This document shows, piece by piece, positions 18,067 through 27,441 of a DNA stretch of 48,616 bases. Every line of letters starts with the position of its first letter. Positions within the stretch are counted from its first letter, which is position 1. The translations under genes were made by a program, and so were the position numbers. Under the pieces are notes generated by a model. That model was not told where the DNA came from, did not search any database, and was given only the letters and a program-made list of their open reading frames with translations. Source of the DNA: an uncultured Bacteroidota bacterium (GTDB lineage Bacteria > Bacteroidota > Bacteroidia > Bacteroidales > VadinHA17); the NCBI GenBank assembly GCA_903844815.1, contig CAIMVD010000072.1:1-48616 (forward strand), given 5' to 3'.

Positions 18067-20610
18067 ATGGATTCACAATTTTCGCAAAGAGTAAAGGATA
18101 TACTAGGGTATTCTAAGGAGGAAGCCATAAGGCTGGGTAACAGCCATATATCTCCCGAACACCTTTTCCTTGGCATACTGAGGGACGGAGAAAGCGCTGC
18201 TATAGATATTCTTATAAACCAGGGTATTGATCTTCTGGTTCTCAAAGGATCGCTTGAAAAAAGCATTAAAGTAGAGAGCCCTGTACCTGTGGCTGACCAT
18301 GAAATTCTTCCATTGCTGAGGAGTACGGAACGTATTCTTAAGCTTGTTTACCTTGAAGCTAAGTCGCTGAAAAGTTCTGTAATCGATACAGAACATCTTC
18401 TTCTGGCAATACTTAAAGATGAAAATGCACTCGTAACCAGATTTCTGTCGGAACTTGACGTCGACTATCAGACTGTCCGCAGGATGGTGGAGGCTGATAT
18501 GCCCTCTGCCAGAGCTGATTATCCGCGCGATGAAGATGATGAAGGCCAGAGTTTCGGAAACCAGGGAAAAGGACAGCCAAGCCCTTCCTCTCCCTCAAAA
18601 TCATCGTCAGACACTCCTGTGCTCGACAATTTTGGCATCGATCTGACAAAAGCAGCTGAAGAAGGACGACTTGATCCTGTTGTTGGAAGGGAAAGAGAGA
18701 TAGAAAGGCTTGCTCAGATCTTATCGCGCCGTAAAAAGAACAATCCTGTTCTCATCGGCGAACCTGGTGTCGGAAAATCAGCAATCGCTGAAGGACTGGC
18801 TCTCAGGATAATAAAAAAGAATGTTTCGAGGGTACTATTTAATAAAAGGGTTGTTGCGCTCGACCTTGCATCAATTGTCGCAGGAACAAAATACCGCGGA
18901 CAGTTTGAAGAGAGAATGAAGGCTATACTGAATGAACTGTCGAAGAATGATAATATCATTCTGTTCATCGATGAAATTCACACAATTGTCGGTGCCGGCG
19001 GAGCCACAGGTTCACTTGATGCTGCCAATATGCTCAAACCTGCCCTTGCCAGGGGCGATATACAGTGCATCGGAGCTACGACTCTCGATGAATACCGTCA
19101 GCATATAGAAAAGGACGGAGCACTTGAAAGGAGATTCCAGAAAGTTATCGTTGAGCCAACCTCCATTGAAGAAACAATTGATATTCTGAATAATATTAAG
19201 GAACGATATGAGGATCATCATAACGTAACTTACACAAATGACGCAATCGAAGCTTGTGTTAAGCTTACTAACCGGTATATTTCTGACCGTCATCTTCCTG
19301 ATAAGGCAATTGATGCTCTTGATGAATCAGGATCCAGGGTACATATTTTGAACATTGTTGTTCCCGAAAAGATTCTGTCGCTTGAAAAACAGCTTGAGGA
19401 TGCCAAGAAGGAAAAAATGATGGCAGTCAAAAATCAGAATTTCGAAAAGGCTGCCAGTTTCCGCGACCGTGAAAAAGATCTCCTTGACATGATTGAAGTG
19501 GAGAAGAAGAAGTGGGAAAAAGAACTTGCTGAAAATCGCGAAATAGTTGACGCCGAAAAGGTTGCAGAAGTTGTCGCCATGATGACAGGAGTTCCGGTTC
19601 AGAGAATTGCCCAGACTGAAGGTACACGGCTTCTGAACATGGCCGATGAGCTCAGAGGAAGTGTTATTGGTCAGGATGAAGCCATTCAGAAAGTGGTAAA
19701 GTCGATCCAGAGGAACAGGGCCGGATTAAAAGACCCCAACAAACCCATTGGAACTTTCATTTTTCTTGGCCCAACCGGTGTTGGAAAGACCCAGCTAGCA
19801 AAAGTTCTCGCCAAATTCCTCTTCGACACTACCGACAATCTTGTCAGGATCGATATGAGCGAATACATGGAGAAATTCTCTATATCACGCCTTGTTGGAG
19901 CTCCTCCGGGATACGAAGGTTATGAGGAGGGCGGCCAGCTTACTGAAAAAGTAAGACGAAAACCATATTCGGTTGTACTTCTTGATGAGATAGAAAAAGC
20001 CCATCCCGATGTGTTCCATATTCTTTTACAGGTGCTTGACGAAGGTCAGCTTACCGACAGTCTGGGACGCAGGGTTGATTTCAGGAATACAATCGTAATA
20101 CTGACATCAAATATTGGAACCAGGCAGATAGCAGAGTTTGGTCATGGAATAGGATTCGATACCACAGCCCGTAAATCTTCGAGGGATGAACAGACAAGAA
20201 GCATTCTTCAAAAGGCCTTGCAAAAAACCTTTGCCCCCGAGTTTCTAAACAGGATCGATGATGTAATAATGTTCAATTCACTCGGAAAGGAAGAGATAAA
20301 CAAGATCATTGATCTCGAACTTAAAGGCCTTTACGACAGGGTTAAAACTCTAGGATATCAGCTCAGGATTGCTACAGCAGCAAGGGATTATATTGCGGAG
20401 AAAGGGTTTGATGCAAACTATGGCGCTCGTCCGCTTAAAAGGGCAATACAGAAGTATCTCGAAGATCCGATGGCAGAAGTACTGATTAAGGCAAACCTTC
20501 ATGAGGGTGACTGTATCAATGTAGGCTTTAATACGGCGAAATCGGAAATTAAAATAAAAATACAGAAGAAAAAGGAAGAACTTCCTGAGGCTTTGCCGCC
20601 AACCTCGTAA
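18067..20610 (+). CDS. clpC: Clp protease ATP-binding subunit ClpC
   Basis: This 847-aa Hsp100/Clp ATPase unfolds substrates for ClpP. The N-terminal double Clp-N repeat is followed by a Pro/Ser-rich linker (about residues 160-185). The first AAA+ domain has Walker A GEPGVGKS and Walker [10 protein letters not shown] central UVR-like region ([18 protein letters not shown]) identifies it as ClpC rather than ClpB, which has a long M domain. The second AAA+ domain has GPTGVGKT and [14 protein letters not shown]2-small domain closes the protein. It stands alone, convergent with rimO. Confidence 0.95.
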   Translation: MDSQFSQRVKDILGYSKEEAIRLGNSHISPEHLFLGILRDGESAAIDILINQGIDLLVLKGSLEKSIKVESPVPVADHEILPLLRSTERILKLVYLEAKSLKSSVIDTEHLLLAILKDENALVTRFLSELDVDYQTVRRMVEADMPSARADYPRDEDDEGQSFGNQGKGQPSPSSPSKSSSDTPVLDNFGIDLTKAAEEGRLDPVVGREREIERLAQILSRRKKNNPVLIGEPGVGKSAIAEGLALRIIKKNVSRVLFNKRVVALDLASIVAGTKYRGQFEERMKAILNELSKNDNIILFIDEIHTIVGAGGATGSLDAANMLKPALARGDIQCIGATTLDEYRQHIEKDGALERRFQKVIVEPTSIEETIDILNNIKERYEDHHNVTYTNDAIEACVKLTNRYISDRHLPDKAIDALDESGSRVHILNIVVPEKILSLEKQLEDAKKEKMMAVKNQNFEKAASFRDREKDLLDMIEVEKKKWEKELAENREIVDAEKVAEVVAMMTGVPVQRIAQTEGTRLLNMADELRGSVIGQDEAIQKVVKSIQRNRAGLKDPNKPIGTFIFLGPTGVGKTQLAKVLAKFLFDTTDNLVRIDMSEYMEKFSISRLVGAPPGYEGYEEGGQLTEKVRRKPYSVVLLDEIEKAHPDVFHILLQVLDEGQLTDSLGRRVDFRNTIVILTSNIGTRQIAEFGHGIGFDTTARKSSRDEQTRSILQKALQKTFAPEFLNRIDDVIMFNSLGKEEINKIIDLELKGLYDRVKTLGYQLRIATAARDYIAEKGFDANYGARPLKRAIQKYLEDPMAEVLIKANLHEGDCINVGFNTAKSEIKIKIQKKKEELPEALPPTS

Positions 20611-20646
20611 AAGAATAAGATAACAGGAAATTTGAGGCTATTCTGT

Positions 20647-20729
20647 GTCTCTCAGTATAAGCCATATTATTAAGTACTTTCACAGAGATCACAGTGTGGC
20701 CACAGCGTTCCACAGAGGATTTATTGTTC
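20647..20729. repeat. Degraded CACAGAG-type repeat between clpC and rimO
   Basis: TCTGTG near the left end pairs with TTTCACAGAGATCACAG and TTCCACAGAGG on the right. The block resembles the repeat at 1728-1823 and fills most of the gap between two convergent genes. No classic terminator hairpin with a T-run is present here. Confidence 0.4.
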
Positions 20730-20738
20730 AAGCCTGTT

Positions 20739-22034
20739 TTATTCAACTTCTCCGTATAGATCAAATTCGGTAGATCGGTTAATACGGATTATATAGAACT
20801 TGCCATTTTCAAGATTGTATGAAACAGGAATTAACACCTCCTGATCAACTTCCGGACTGTCGAATTCAGTCCTTCCTACGTGGAATTCACCCTCTTTTCT
20901 GTCGATAAGGACCTTCATGGACCTTCCTACATAGGCCTCATTTAATTCGGCGGAGATATTCTGCTGGATCTCCATAATCTCGGCAACCCTGGATTCTTTT
21001 ACTTCGTCAGGAATTTCATCCCTGTACTGTTTAAAGGAGTGCGTATCTTCTTCATGTGAATAGGCAAAAACCCCCAGCCTGTCAAACCGGAATCTGGTAA
21101 TGAAGTCTTTCAGTTCCTGAAAATCCTCTTCCGTCTCACCCGGGTGGCCTGCTATCAGGGTTGTCCTTATAACCGCTCCCGGAATCTGCAGCCTTATATT
21201 GTTAAGTACTGTCTCCGTTTCATGCCTGTTATGAGATCTTTTCATAAGTGAGAGCATATTATCGGAAATATGCTGAACAGGAATGTCGATATACTTGCAG
21301 ATCCGCGGATTATCCCTTATCAGGTCAATCATTTCATCTGGAAAATTTGCAGGGTAAAGGTAGTGCAGCCTTATCCATTCCAGGGATTGAATCTTTAATA
21401 TTTCGGAAACAAGCCGGGGCAATGCCTGCTTTTTATAAAGATCGAGGCCGTAATAGCTCAGGTCTTGGGCTATCAGTATTAGCTCCTTTACACCCTGGTC
21501 TGCAAGAAGAGATGCTTCCTTCACAAGTTCTTCTACAGGTCGCGATATGTATTTGCCACGTATTGAAGGAATTGCGCAAAAGGCACAAGTGCGGTCGCAC
21601 CCCTCGGATATTTTAAGATAGGCATAATGACCAGGGCCTGTAATAGTCCTGTCAGTAAGCAGATCATACCTGAATTTTACTCCAAGTTCGTCAAGGATAT
21701 CTGTCATATTGTTGACTCCGAAATACCTGTTAACCTCAGGGATCTCATGTTTTAGTGCATCGGCATAGCGTTCCGACAGGCAGCCCATTACATAAAGATT
21801 ATTGATATGCCCCTTTTCACGGGCTTTAACAAACCGCAGAATGGTGTCGATACTCTCCTCCTTGGCGTCATTGATAAAGCCGCAGGTATTAATAATGACA
21901 GTACCTGCCGAATTGTCATCCGAATTATGAATTACCTCAAAACCGCCCTCTTTTATCTGGCGGAGGAGCTTTTCGGAATCTACTACATTCTTGGAACAGC
22001 CGAGTGTTACTATGTTGATTTTTTTGTTTATCAT
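20739..22034 (-). CDS. rimO: Ribosomal protein S12 methylthiotransferase RimO
   Basis: The 431-aa radical-SAM enzyme adds a methylthio group to a conserved Asp of ribosomal protein uS12. The N-terminal UPF0004 domain supplies cysteines in LGCSKNVVDSEK, NTCGFI and VMGCLSERY for the auxiliary cluster. The radical-SAM CxxxCxxC lies in GCDRTCAFCAIPSIRG. A C-terminal TRAM domain (about 365-431) ends the protein. The LGCSKN opening separates RimO from MiaB, which usually has a TxGCQMN form. It follows ftsY in the conserved Bacteroidota order. Confidence 0.95.
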   Translation of the reverse strand: MINKKINIVTLGCSKNVVDSEKLLRQIKEGGFEVIHNSDDNSAGTVIINTCGFINDAKEESIDTILRFVKAREKGHINNLYVMGCLSERYADALKHEIPEVNRYFGVNNMTDILDELGVKFRYDLLTDRTITGPGHYAYLKISEGCDRTCAFCAIPSIRGKYISRPVEELVKEASLLADQGVKELILIAQDLSYYGLDLYKKQALPRLVSEILKIQSLEWIRLHYLYPANFPDEMIDLIRDNPRICKYIDIPVQHISDNMLSLMKRSHNRHETETVLNNIRLQIPGAVIRTTLIAGHPGETEEDFQELKDFITRFRFDRLGVFAYSHEEDTHSFKQYRDEIPDEVKESRVAEIMEIQQNISAELNEAYVGRSMKVLIDRKEGEFHVGRTEFDSPEVDQEVLIPVSYNLENGKFYIIRINRSTEFDLYGEVE

Positions 22035-22043
22035 ATTTCTTTT

Positions 22044-22090
22044 TAAACGCAGATGGCGCTGTCCCGAGTGCTCGGGATAGCAAAGGGCGC
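22044..22090. repeat. Hairpin-containing intergenic repeat between ftsY and rimO
   Basis: A strong hairpin with TCCCGAG/CTCGGGA arms and a 2-nt centre (22062-22077, extendable to 22058-22081) is embedded in CGCAGATGGCGC and GGGCGCAGAGGG sequence. This resembles scattered Bacteroidota intergenic repeats. It has no T-run that would make it a clear terminator. Confidence 0.55.
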
Positions 22091-22105
22091 AGAGGGAAAA
22101 AAATA

Positions 22106-23062
22106 TTATTTTGAACTGAAAAGGGAATCAACGAATTCATATCTGTTAAAGATCAGCAGGTCTTCGAGTTTTTCGCCGACGCCTATGTATTTAACGGGTA
22201 TTTTGAACTGATCGGATATTCCCAGAACAACTCCTCCTTTTGCCGTACCGTCGAGTTTAGTGATTGCTAGGGCAGTCACGCTGGTTGCCGCTGTGAATTG
22301 TTTTGCCTGTTCGAAGGCATTCTGACCTGTTGAGCCGTCGAGAACGAGCAGAACCTCGTGAGGGGCGTTTGGAATCACTTTTTCCATCACCCTTTTGATC
22401 TTCGAAAGTTCTGTCATCAGGTTGATTTTATTATGAAGTCTTCCGGCAGTGTCGATAATAACAACATCGTGTTTACCAGCTACCGCGGAGCGAAGGGTAT
22501 CGAAAGCAACTGAAGCGGGATCGGAGCCCATTTGCTGTTTAATTACCTCTACTCCTGCCCTGTCGGCCCAGATCTGAAGCTGGTCGATAGCCGCAGCCCT
22601 GAATGTATCAGCAGCACCAATAAGGACATTTTTTCCAGCTGATTTGAACTGGTGTGCGAGTTTGGCTATTGTGGTTGTTTTACCCGCCCCGTTGACGCCT
22701 ACAACCATTATTACAGTAGGAACATTGACAAGAGGAGCTGAAAAATCCACTTCAGTCCCTGGCTGGTTCTTTTCAAGAAGTGCGACAATCTCTTCCTTGA
22801 GGATAGTATTTAATTCACTGGTATTCAAATATTTATCCTTGGATACTCTGGCCTCGATACGTGCAATTATATTAAGCGTGGTTGCTACCCCTACATCGGA
22901 TGATACAAGTACTTCCTCAAGATTGTCGAGGACCTCGTCGTCAACCCTTGATTTTCCCGCGACGGCTCTTGAGATCTTATGAAAAACGCTTTCCTTCGTT
23001 TTCTCCAGACCCTTATCAAGAGACTCTTTCTTTTCCTTACCAAATAATCCAAGTAAAGCCAT
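22106..23062 (-). CDS. ftsY: Signal recognition particle receptor FtsY
   Basis: This 318-aa SRP GTPase docks ribosome-SRP complexes at the inner membrane. It has a short N domain and an NG GTPase core with G1 GVNGAGKTTTIAKLA, G3 DTAGR, G4 TKLDGTAKGG and the ATDTFRAAA-type motif as AADTFRAAA. The acidic A domain of E. coli FtsY is missing, which is normal for this phylum. It lies 72 nt ahead of rimO and 83 nt behind DUF4295, with a terminator in that latter gap. Confidence 0.96.
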   Translation of the reverse strand: MALLGLFGKEKKESLDKGLEKTKESVFHKISRAVAGKSRVDDEVLDNLEEVLVSSDVGVATTLNIIARIEARVSKDKYLNTSELNTILKEEIVALLEKNQPGTEVDFSAPLVNVPTVIMVVGVNGAGKTTTIAKLAHQFKSAGKNVLIGAADTFRAAAIDQLQIWADRAGVEVIKQQMGSDPASVAFDTLRSAVAGKHDVVIIDTAGRLHNKINLMTELSKIKRVMEKVIPNAPHEVLLVLDGSTGQNAFEQAKQFTAATSVTALAITKLDGTAKGGVVLGISDQFKIPVKYIGVGEKLEDLLIFNRYEFVDSLFSSK

Positions 23063-23084
23063 CAGGTAATAATATTAATCAGTA

Positions 23085-23120
23085 AACAAAAAAAAGCTTT
23101 CTCCCGTTAAGAAGAAAGCT
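23085..23120 (-). terminator. Rho-independent terminator after rpmB-rpmG-DUF4295
   Basis: On the minus strand AGCTTTCT and AGAAAGCT form an 8-bp stem followed by a run of eight or more T. It ends the small ribosomal-protein operon just before ftsY. Since ftsY starts only 22 nt further on, ftsY would need read-through or a promoter inside this gap, a plausible way to keep its expression below that of the ribosomal proteins. Confidence 0.75.
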
Positions 23121-23145
23121 ATGAATATCTTACAAGCCGGGAAGA

Positions 23146-23301
23146 CTATTTCTTTTCGAAAAAATCTTTAACATGGTCATTATGAATGATCTCTTCCTTG
23201 AAGGTATAAGCCCCCGATTTATCGGACCTGGTCAGCTTAATACATTTTGTGAATGATTTTCCTGCTCCGGTTTTCAGTGTTGCAACAACTTTCTTTGCCA
23301 T
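23146..23301 (-). CDS. DUF4295 family small protein
   Basis: This 51-aa basic protein starts MAKKVVATLK, continues with GKSFTKCIKL, and ends FFEKK. It matches the DUF4295 family, which is confined to Bacteroidota and almost always follows rpmG. The position and charge suggest a ribosome-associated role, but no function is established to my knowledge. The ATG at 23301 is 13 nt past the rpmG stop, and a terminator follows the stop codon. Confidence 0.9.
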   Translation of the reverse strand: MAKKVVATLKTGAGKSFTKCIKLTRSDKSGAYTFKEEIIHNDHVKDFFEKK

Positions 23302-23314
23302 GGTTTATGCTTTT

Positions 23315-23503
23315 TTACTTAATTTCCCTGTGAATTGTGTGTCTCTTGAGAATAGAATTATATTTCTTCCTTTCCATACGGTCGGGAGTATTTTTCCTGT
23401 TCTTTGTGGTAATATATCTTGATGTTCCCGGTTGTCCGCTTTCCTTATGCTCGGTACATTCCAGGATTACCTGCTGCCTGTTACCTTTAGCTTTCTTTGC
23501 CAT
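23315..23503 (-). CDS. rpmG: 50S ribosomal protein bL33
   Basis: The 62-aa protein has the bL33 pattern: [11 protein letters not shown] near the start, [14 protein letters not shown] in the middle and a basic C-terminus. The zinc-binding Cys pairs of C+ forms are absent, with only one Cys, so this is a C-minus form. It sits between rpmB and DUF4295, 13 nt from each. Confidence 0.95.
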   Translation of the reverse strand: MAKKAKGNRQQVILECTEHKESGQPGTSRYITTKNRKNTPDRMERKKYNSILKRHTIHREIK

Positions 23504-23516
23504 TTTCTAACCTTTT

Positions 23517-23759
23517 TTAATAATTCAAAATGTATCCTTTTTCTTTTGCTTCCTTAAGAACGGATGTGAGTCCATTTTTGCTGATGAGACGTATGCCTGC
23601 AGCAGAAACTTTAAGAGAGACCCAACGGTCTTCTTCAGGAAGATAATATTTTTTTACAAAAAGATTCGGAAGAAATTTCCTCTTAGTCCTTCTTTTTGAG
23701 TGCGAAACGTTGTTTCCGACCATCGCCTTTTTCCCTGTAACCTGACAAATCTTTGACAT
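23517..23759 (-). CDS. rpmB: 50S ribosomal protein bL28
   Basis: I start at the ATG at 23759 (80 aa), which gives the family-standard [20 protein letters not shown] opening. The 27 codons that extend the frame upstream overlap the likely promoter and have no homology. The [13 protein letters not shown] and [13 protein letters not shown] segments are diagnostic. It is the first gene of the rpmB-rpmG-DUF4295 unit. Confidence 0.96.
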   Translation of the reverse strand: MSKICQVTGKKAMVGNNVSHSKRRTKRKFLPNLFVKKYYLPEEDRWVSLKVSAAGIRLISKNGLTSVLKEAKEKGYILNY

Positions 23760-23809
23760 TAATGTTTGTTTTACTTCTTTACTAACGTTTGTCCTTTTTA
23801 AACGAAGCG

Positions 23810-23841
23810 CAAAATACGTGATTTTTATCTGATTAAACAAA
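23810..23841 (-). promoter_or_regulatory. Candidate promoter of rpmB-rpmG-DUF4295
   Basis: On the minus strand TTTG (23838-23841) is followed after 21 nt by TATTTTG (23810-23816), one base short of TAnnTTTG. The site lies inside the upstream frame extension of rpmB, which supports the shorter start chosen for that gene. Confidence 0.4.
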
Positions 23842-23882
23842 TATTTGGAGCACTTTTTTTCACATTATCAGTGAATTGGGTC

Positions 23883-25124
23883 TTACTCACTGATAATCTG
23901 CTTTCTGAGAAGATTCAGGGCCCTTAGTGAAAACCGTTTTATGTTTGTTAATCTGTCAGTTCCGAAGACGTGTTTTTCACTCACAACGCCTTTTGCGGAT
24001 GCAACCGCAATCCAGACTATTCCAACAGGCTTAGTTTCGGTGCCTCCGCCGGGTCCGGCAATGCCTGAAGTGGCAACCGAATAATCGGTGCCGAAGAGTT
24101 TCCTGGCGCCGATTGCCATTTCTCTTACAACTTCTTCACTTACAGCACCATATTCTTCAAATAAGGCACCATGAACACCCAGAATTCTTTTCTTAACAAT
24201 ATTCGAATAGGCAACAACTGAGCCGTTAAAATACTCTGAACTTCCTGCGATAGACGTGATAAGGTGTGCAATCTCCCCTCCTGTACAACTTTCAGCTGCA
24301 GAAACTGTTTTGTTCTTTTCTTTCAATAATTTGCCAATGACCATTTCAAGAGACACTTCATCTTCACCATAAATAAACTCCGGAATTGTTTCATAAAGTT
24401 TAGTAACCTGTTTGCTGATCAGGTCTGACAATTCACTTTCACTTGTTCCGGTGGCTGTCAGCCGGAGTTTAATAACACCTGATGATGGAAGATATGCAAG
24501 CTTGATTTCCGAAGGCAAGCCTGATTCAAAATCTGTAAGTATTTCAGCTAGTTTTGCTTCAAATGTTCCATAAGTCATTATATTTTTATGAATTATGACT
24601 TGTGACCTGAAGCGTTTATAAAGTTCAGGAAGGACATGTTCCTTCATGAGATATTTCATTTCATTTGGGACACCAGGCATTGAAATAAAAATTGTATCAT
24701 CTTTCTCAAACCACATACCCGGAGCGGTTCCGGCTGCATTCGTAAGAACCCTGCATGATTCCGGAACCTCTGCCTGCCGCCGGTTATTATCGTTCATTGG
24801 CATTCCCCTTCGGCCTGTGAGATTTTCGATCATTTCAAGAACAACAGGATCACTCACGAGTTTAGTGTCAAAATATTCGCACAAGGTGTGTTTTGTTATA
24901 TCATCGCTTGTGGGTCCAAGTCCACCTGTAATCAGAACCGCATCGGCCTTTCCCTGAGCTTCATCGAGTGCATAGATTATATCATCCCTCCTGTCGTGTA
25001 CAGATGTGATACGTGCTACATCAAATCCAAGCGCACTCAGCTCTGCTCCCATCCATGCAGAGTTTGTATCGACCGTCTGTCCGATTAACAGCTCATCGCC
25101 GATTGTTATAATAAAGGCTTTCAT
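23883..25124 (-). CDS. cinA: CinA family protein (NMN amidohydrolase-like, competence/damage-inducible)
   Basis: The ATG at 25124 gives a 413-aa protein starting MKAFIITIGDELLIGQTVDT, the normal CinA opening. The frame continues upstream, but without homology and across the promoter. The N-terminal MoCF-like domain (about 1-170) has the TGGLGPTSDDITK motif of the pyrophosphatase module. The C-terminal PncC domain carries AAESCTGGEIAHLIT and SGIAGPGGGTETKPVG and should deamidate nicotinamide mononucleotide. It diverges from the HD hydrolase and precedes rpmB. Confidence 0.94.
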   Translation of the reverse strand: MKAFIITIGDELLIGQTVDTNSAWMGAELSALGFDVARITSVHDRRDDIIYALDEAQGKADAVLITGGLGPTSDDITKHTLCEYFDTKLVSDPVVLEMIENLTGRRGMPMNDNNRRQAEVPESCRVLTNAAGTAPGMWFEKDDTIFISMPGVPNEMKYLMKEHVLPELYKRFRSQVIIHKNIMTYGTFEAKLAEILTDFESGLPSEIKLAYLPSSGVIKLRLTATGTSESELSDLISKQVTKLYETIPEFIYGEDEVSLEMVIGKLLKEKNKTVSAAESCTGGEIAHLITSIAGSSEYFNGSVVAYSNIVKKRILGVHGALFEEYGAVSEEVVREMAIGARKLFGTDYSVATSGIAGPGGGTETKPVGIVWIAVASAKGVVSEKHVFGTDRLTNIKRFSLRALNLLRKQIISE

Positions 25125-25145
25125 TATTTTCAGTTTAATGTTTTG

Positions 25146-25176
25146 CAAAAATATATTTTGTAAGTTCATCCGGCAA
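25146..25176 (-). promoter_or_regulatory. Promoter of cinA
   Basis: On the minus strand TTG (25174-25176) and TATTTTTG (25146-25153) are separated by exactly 20 nt, a full match to the Bacteroidota promoter. Transcription would start near 25139, about 15 nt before the cinA ATG. Confidence 0.55.
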
Positions 25177-25190
25177 TTAAATGAGGAAAA

Positions 25191-25811
25191 ATGAACAGAG
25201 ATCAGCAAATTAAAAAAACTGAAGAATTTGTAAAGGAAAATCTGAAAGGATATGACAGCGGTCACGACTGGTGGCATATTGAACGGGTAAGAGGGCTTTC
25301 AAGGCATATAAATGAGAAAGAATCGCTTGCTGACCCTTTTATTGTGGAGATTACTTCATTGCTTCACGATTCGGCTGACTCCAAGTTTGCCGGAGATAAA
25401 ATTGAAGAGGGCTATGCCAGGATTGAAGAATATTTAGACAGAAATGGTCTTGAAGGAATGAAGGAACGGGTTATGGGTGTAATACGGAATATCTCCTTCA
25501 GTAAAAAGAGCCCCTCGGGTGATCTTAGCGACCCCCTCCTGCACCTTATTCAGGATGCCGACAGGCTCGATGCCATAGGAGCGATTGGAGTTGCCAGGGC
25601 GTTTAATTATGGCGGATTCAGAAACAACCCGATCTGGATTCCGGAAGATGAAAACGGAAAGTCAACTGTAGGCCATTTCTATGAGAAACTGCTTCTGTTA
25701 AAGGGGAAGATGAATACTGAGACTGGTAGGAAGCTGGCAGATGAAAGACATGATTTCCTTGAGAAATTTCTTGAACAGTTCTACAGGGAATGGGAATTTT
25801 CGATAATCTGA
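25191..25811 (+). CDS. HD-domain phosphohydrolase
   Basis: The 206-aa protein is an HD-superfamily metal-dependent phosphohydrolase of the YpgQ/YedJ type. The first metal-binding His is in GHDWWHIERV, the HD doublet is in LLHDSADSKF, and the distal Asp is in DADRLDAIGAIGVAR. These proteins commonly dephosphorylate nucleotides. The substrate here is unknown. It lies in a head-to-head pair with cinA. Confidence 0.88.
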   Translation: MNRDQQIKKTEEFVKENLKGYDSGHDWWHIERVRGLSRHINEKESLADPFIVEITSLLHDSADSKFAGDKIEEGYARIEEYLDRNGLEGMKERVMGVIRNISFSKKSPSGDLSDPLLHLIQDADRLDAIGAIGVARAFNYGGFRNNPIWIPEDENGKSTVGHFYEKLLLLKGKMNTETGRKLADERHDFLEKFLEQFYREWEFSII

Positions 25812-25891
25812 AGATAAAGGAAGCACTCAGCTGACACACCAAACAGGGTATTAAAAGAAATGAGCGTAGAGCGTAGAGACAGCATAGAGTA

Positions 25892-26698
25892 TCATTTATA
25901 TAGATACTCAGCTTCACCATTTACTTTAACCGGGTAGCCGGAACTGTTATATTCATAGGTATTTATTAATGTTGACACTCTCTCCGTCCATGGGTCCACA
26001 TCAAAATAAAGAGTGCAGGTCTCCTTTGTAATATTATTTGGGTTGGTATATCTGCCAGGTAACATTAACCGTTTAAATGCAATAAAAGGATTATTCATAT
26101 TATCATATTCATATTCGGTAGTAGTCCACAGTTCTGCAACACCTGATTCCGGTACATGGTATTTTGATTGTTTGATCAAATTTCCATTTTCATCATATAA
26201 AAAGTCGATGTAAGTCGACAGGGCATTATTCCAAAACATTTTTTGTCTGCTGATCCTTTCATTCTCATAAGAGAATTCGCAATATTCAGAATTACTGACC
26301 GATGGACGGGTGTAAATCGAACGGGATAATTGTCCATTGGAATTGTATTCACAGGTAACTGTAAGGCTTTTTTCCGTATTATCAGCATTTACCCATTCTT
26401 TCCTGTTCATTGAAGCTTCCACTGCAGTACCCAGGCTACTGAACATGCCACGGTCCATATAATGCTCAGTCGATATCAGAAGGTTTCTGTCGTTATAGTT
26501 ATGCTTTGTATAAAAGAATTTGCTTTTCTCTTCATTTATCAGGTTTGCTTTATTATAGGTATATTCACCACTGGATACTCCGGCAACAAGTACACTCCTT
26601 AATAAGGGCAAATCAGTGTTTTCTACTGTTACAAGTTTCTCTTTTTCGCATGAGACAAATACTAAATAGAAGAAAAACAATACAAATAACTTTTTCAT
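25892..26698 (-). CDS. Hypothetical lipoprotein with YD/RHS-like repeats
   Basis: The 268-aa protein has a lipoprotein signal (LVFVSC, Cys17). The body contains repeated strand pairs such as CEYNSNGQLSRSIY, FSYENERISRQKMF and FLYDENGNLIKQSKYH, which resemble YD/RHS-type beta repeats (Y-D-x-N-G-N-L). Short secreted proteins of this sort are common in Bacteroidota and are of unknown function. It precedes nothing obvious in an operon. A second small lipoprotein gene lies 76 nt upstream on the same strand. Confidence 0.65.
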   Translation of the reverse strand: MKKLFVLFFFYLVFVSCEKEKLVTVENTDLPLLRSVLVAGVSSGEYTYNKANLINEEKSKFFYTKHNYNDRNLLISTEHYMDRGMFSSLGTAVEASMNRKEWVNADNTEKSLTVTCEYNSNGQLSRSIYTRPSVSNSEYCEFSYENERISRQKMFWNNALSTYIDFLYDENGNLIKQSKYHVPESGVAELWTTTEYEYDNMNNPFIAFKRLMLPGRYTNPNNITKETCTLYFDVDPWTERVSTLINTYEYNSSGYPVKVNGEAEYLYK

Positions 26699-26774
26699 AA
26701 TGCTGAAATTAAGAGAACTTAATACAAATGTTAGAAGACTATTTTATTTACAGAAATAACTGAAAGAGAAAATA

Positions 26775-27137
26775 TTACCATGGAGAATCATCGTAGTTAG
26801 GTGCCGACCATACTAACTGCCTGCAACATTTTTCTTTGTAGTAATCTGTAGTTACGTCGTTTGCCACGATATGAAGAGTATCCCCATTTTTTGAAATTGG
26901 CAGTGGTGATGATGAGCTGCAGGAACAATGATATTCAAAATAGTACTGATCCTGCCTTGAGTAACGCAGCCATCCACCATAATACAGGCATGATGATGGA
27001 TTATCTTTCATATATTTTTCGTCCTGACTGATTTTTGATTTCAACCAATTAGGAACTTCCCCGGAGGGAATAAGATAATCTTTCTCACAGGAAAGAAGCA
27101 TCATGGAAAAGAAAAGCAGAAAGGCAGTTTTATTCAT
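26775..27137 (-). CDS. Small hypothetical Cys-rich lipoprotein
   Basis: This 120-aa product has a lipoprotein signal (MMLLSC, Cys17) and six more cysteines in the mature part, including HCSCSS and EKCCRQ, so disulphides are likely. Aromatic and acidic residues are frequent. I recognise no family. It could be co-transcribed with the YD-like lipoprotein gene downstream. Confidence 0.55.
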   Translation of the reverse strand: MNKTAFLLFFSMMLLSCEKDYLIPSGEVPNWLKSKISQDEKYMKDNPSSCLYYGGWLRYSRQDQYYFEYHCSCSSSSPLPISKNGDTLHIVANDVTTDYYKEKCCRQLVWSAPNYDDSPW

Positions 27138-27238
27138 GTCGTAGGGTTATTGTTAATGTTTTCACAGCAAAAATCAAGCCATGGATGTTGGGTGTAGTAG
27201 TGTTTTCTTTGTTTTATAACTGTATCGTTGTCATTCGC

Positions 27239-27280
27239 TCAAACAAAAAGAGGTTGCAATTGCAACCTCTTTTTGTTTGA
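27239..27280. terminator. Bidirectional terminator, perfect 42-bp palindrome
   Basis: The whole 42-bp block is an exact palindrome. Its GAGGTTGC/GCAACCTC stem is flanked by A-rich sequence on one side and the matching T-rich sequence (CTTTTTGTTTGA) on the other. It abuts the 3' end of tRNA-Gly and works as a terminator on either strand. The last palindrome base coincides with the tRNA discriminator position. Confidence 0.85.
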
Positions 27281-27351
27281 GCGGGAAAAGGGATTCGAAC
27301 CCTCGACCCTCAGCTTGGGAAGCTGATGCTCTACCCCTGAGCTACTCCCGC
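27280..27351 (-). tRNA. tRNA-Gly (anticodon CCC)
   Basis: The minus strand folds into a cloverleaf. The acceptor stem is GCGGGAG/TTCCCGC with one G-T pair. The D-arm is AGCTCAGGGGTAGAGC. The anticodon stem is TCAGC/GCTGA around loop TTCCCAA, and the T-arm contains GGTTCGAATCC. The anticodon CCC decodes GGG. The 3' CCA is not encoded. A consensus promoter lies just upstream (27366-27396) and a palindromic terminator immediately downstream. Confidence 0.95.
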
Positions 27352-27365
27352 CTCTGAGTAGGCGA

Positions 27366-27396
27366 CAAAAATAATGAATAGATTCGTTTCTGCAAA
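27366..27396 (-). promoter_or_regulatory. Promoter of tRNA-Gly
   Basis: On the minus strand TTTG (27393-27396) and TATTTTTG (27366-27373) are separated by 19 nt, a full Bacteroidota consensus. Transcription should begin about 8 nt before the mature tRNA 5' end. Confidence 0.7.
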
Positions 27397-27441
27397 TTTA
27401 TTATCCCGTTGCGGCCCTACCTGGAGAATATTTATGGAAAC

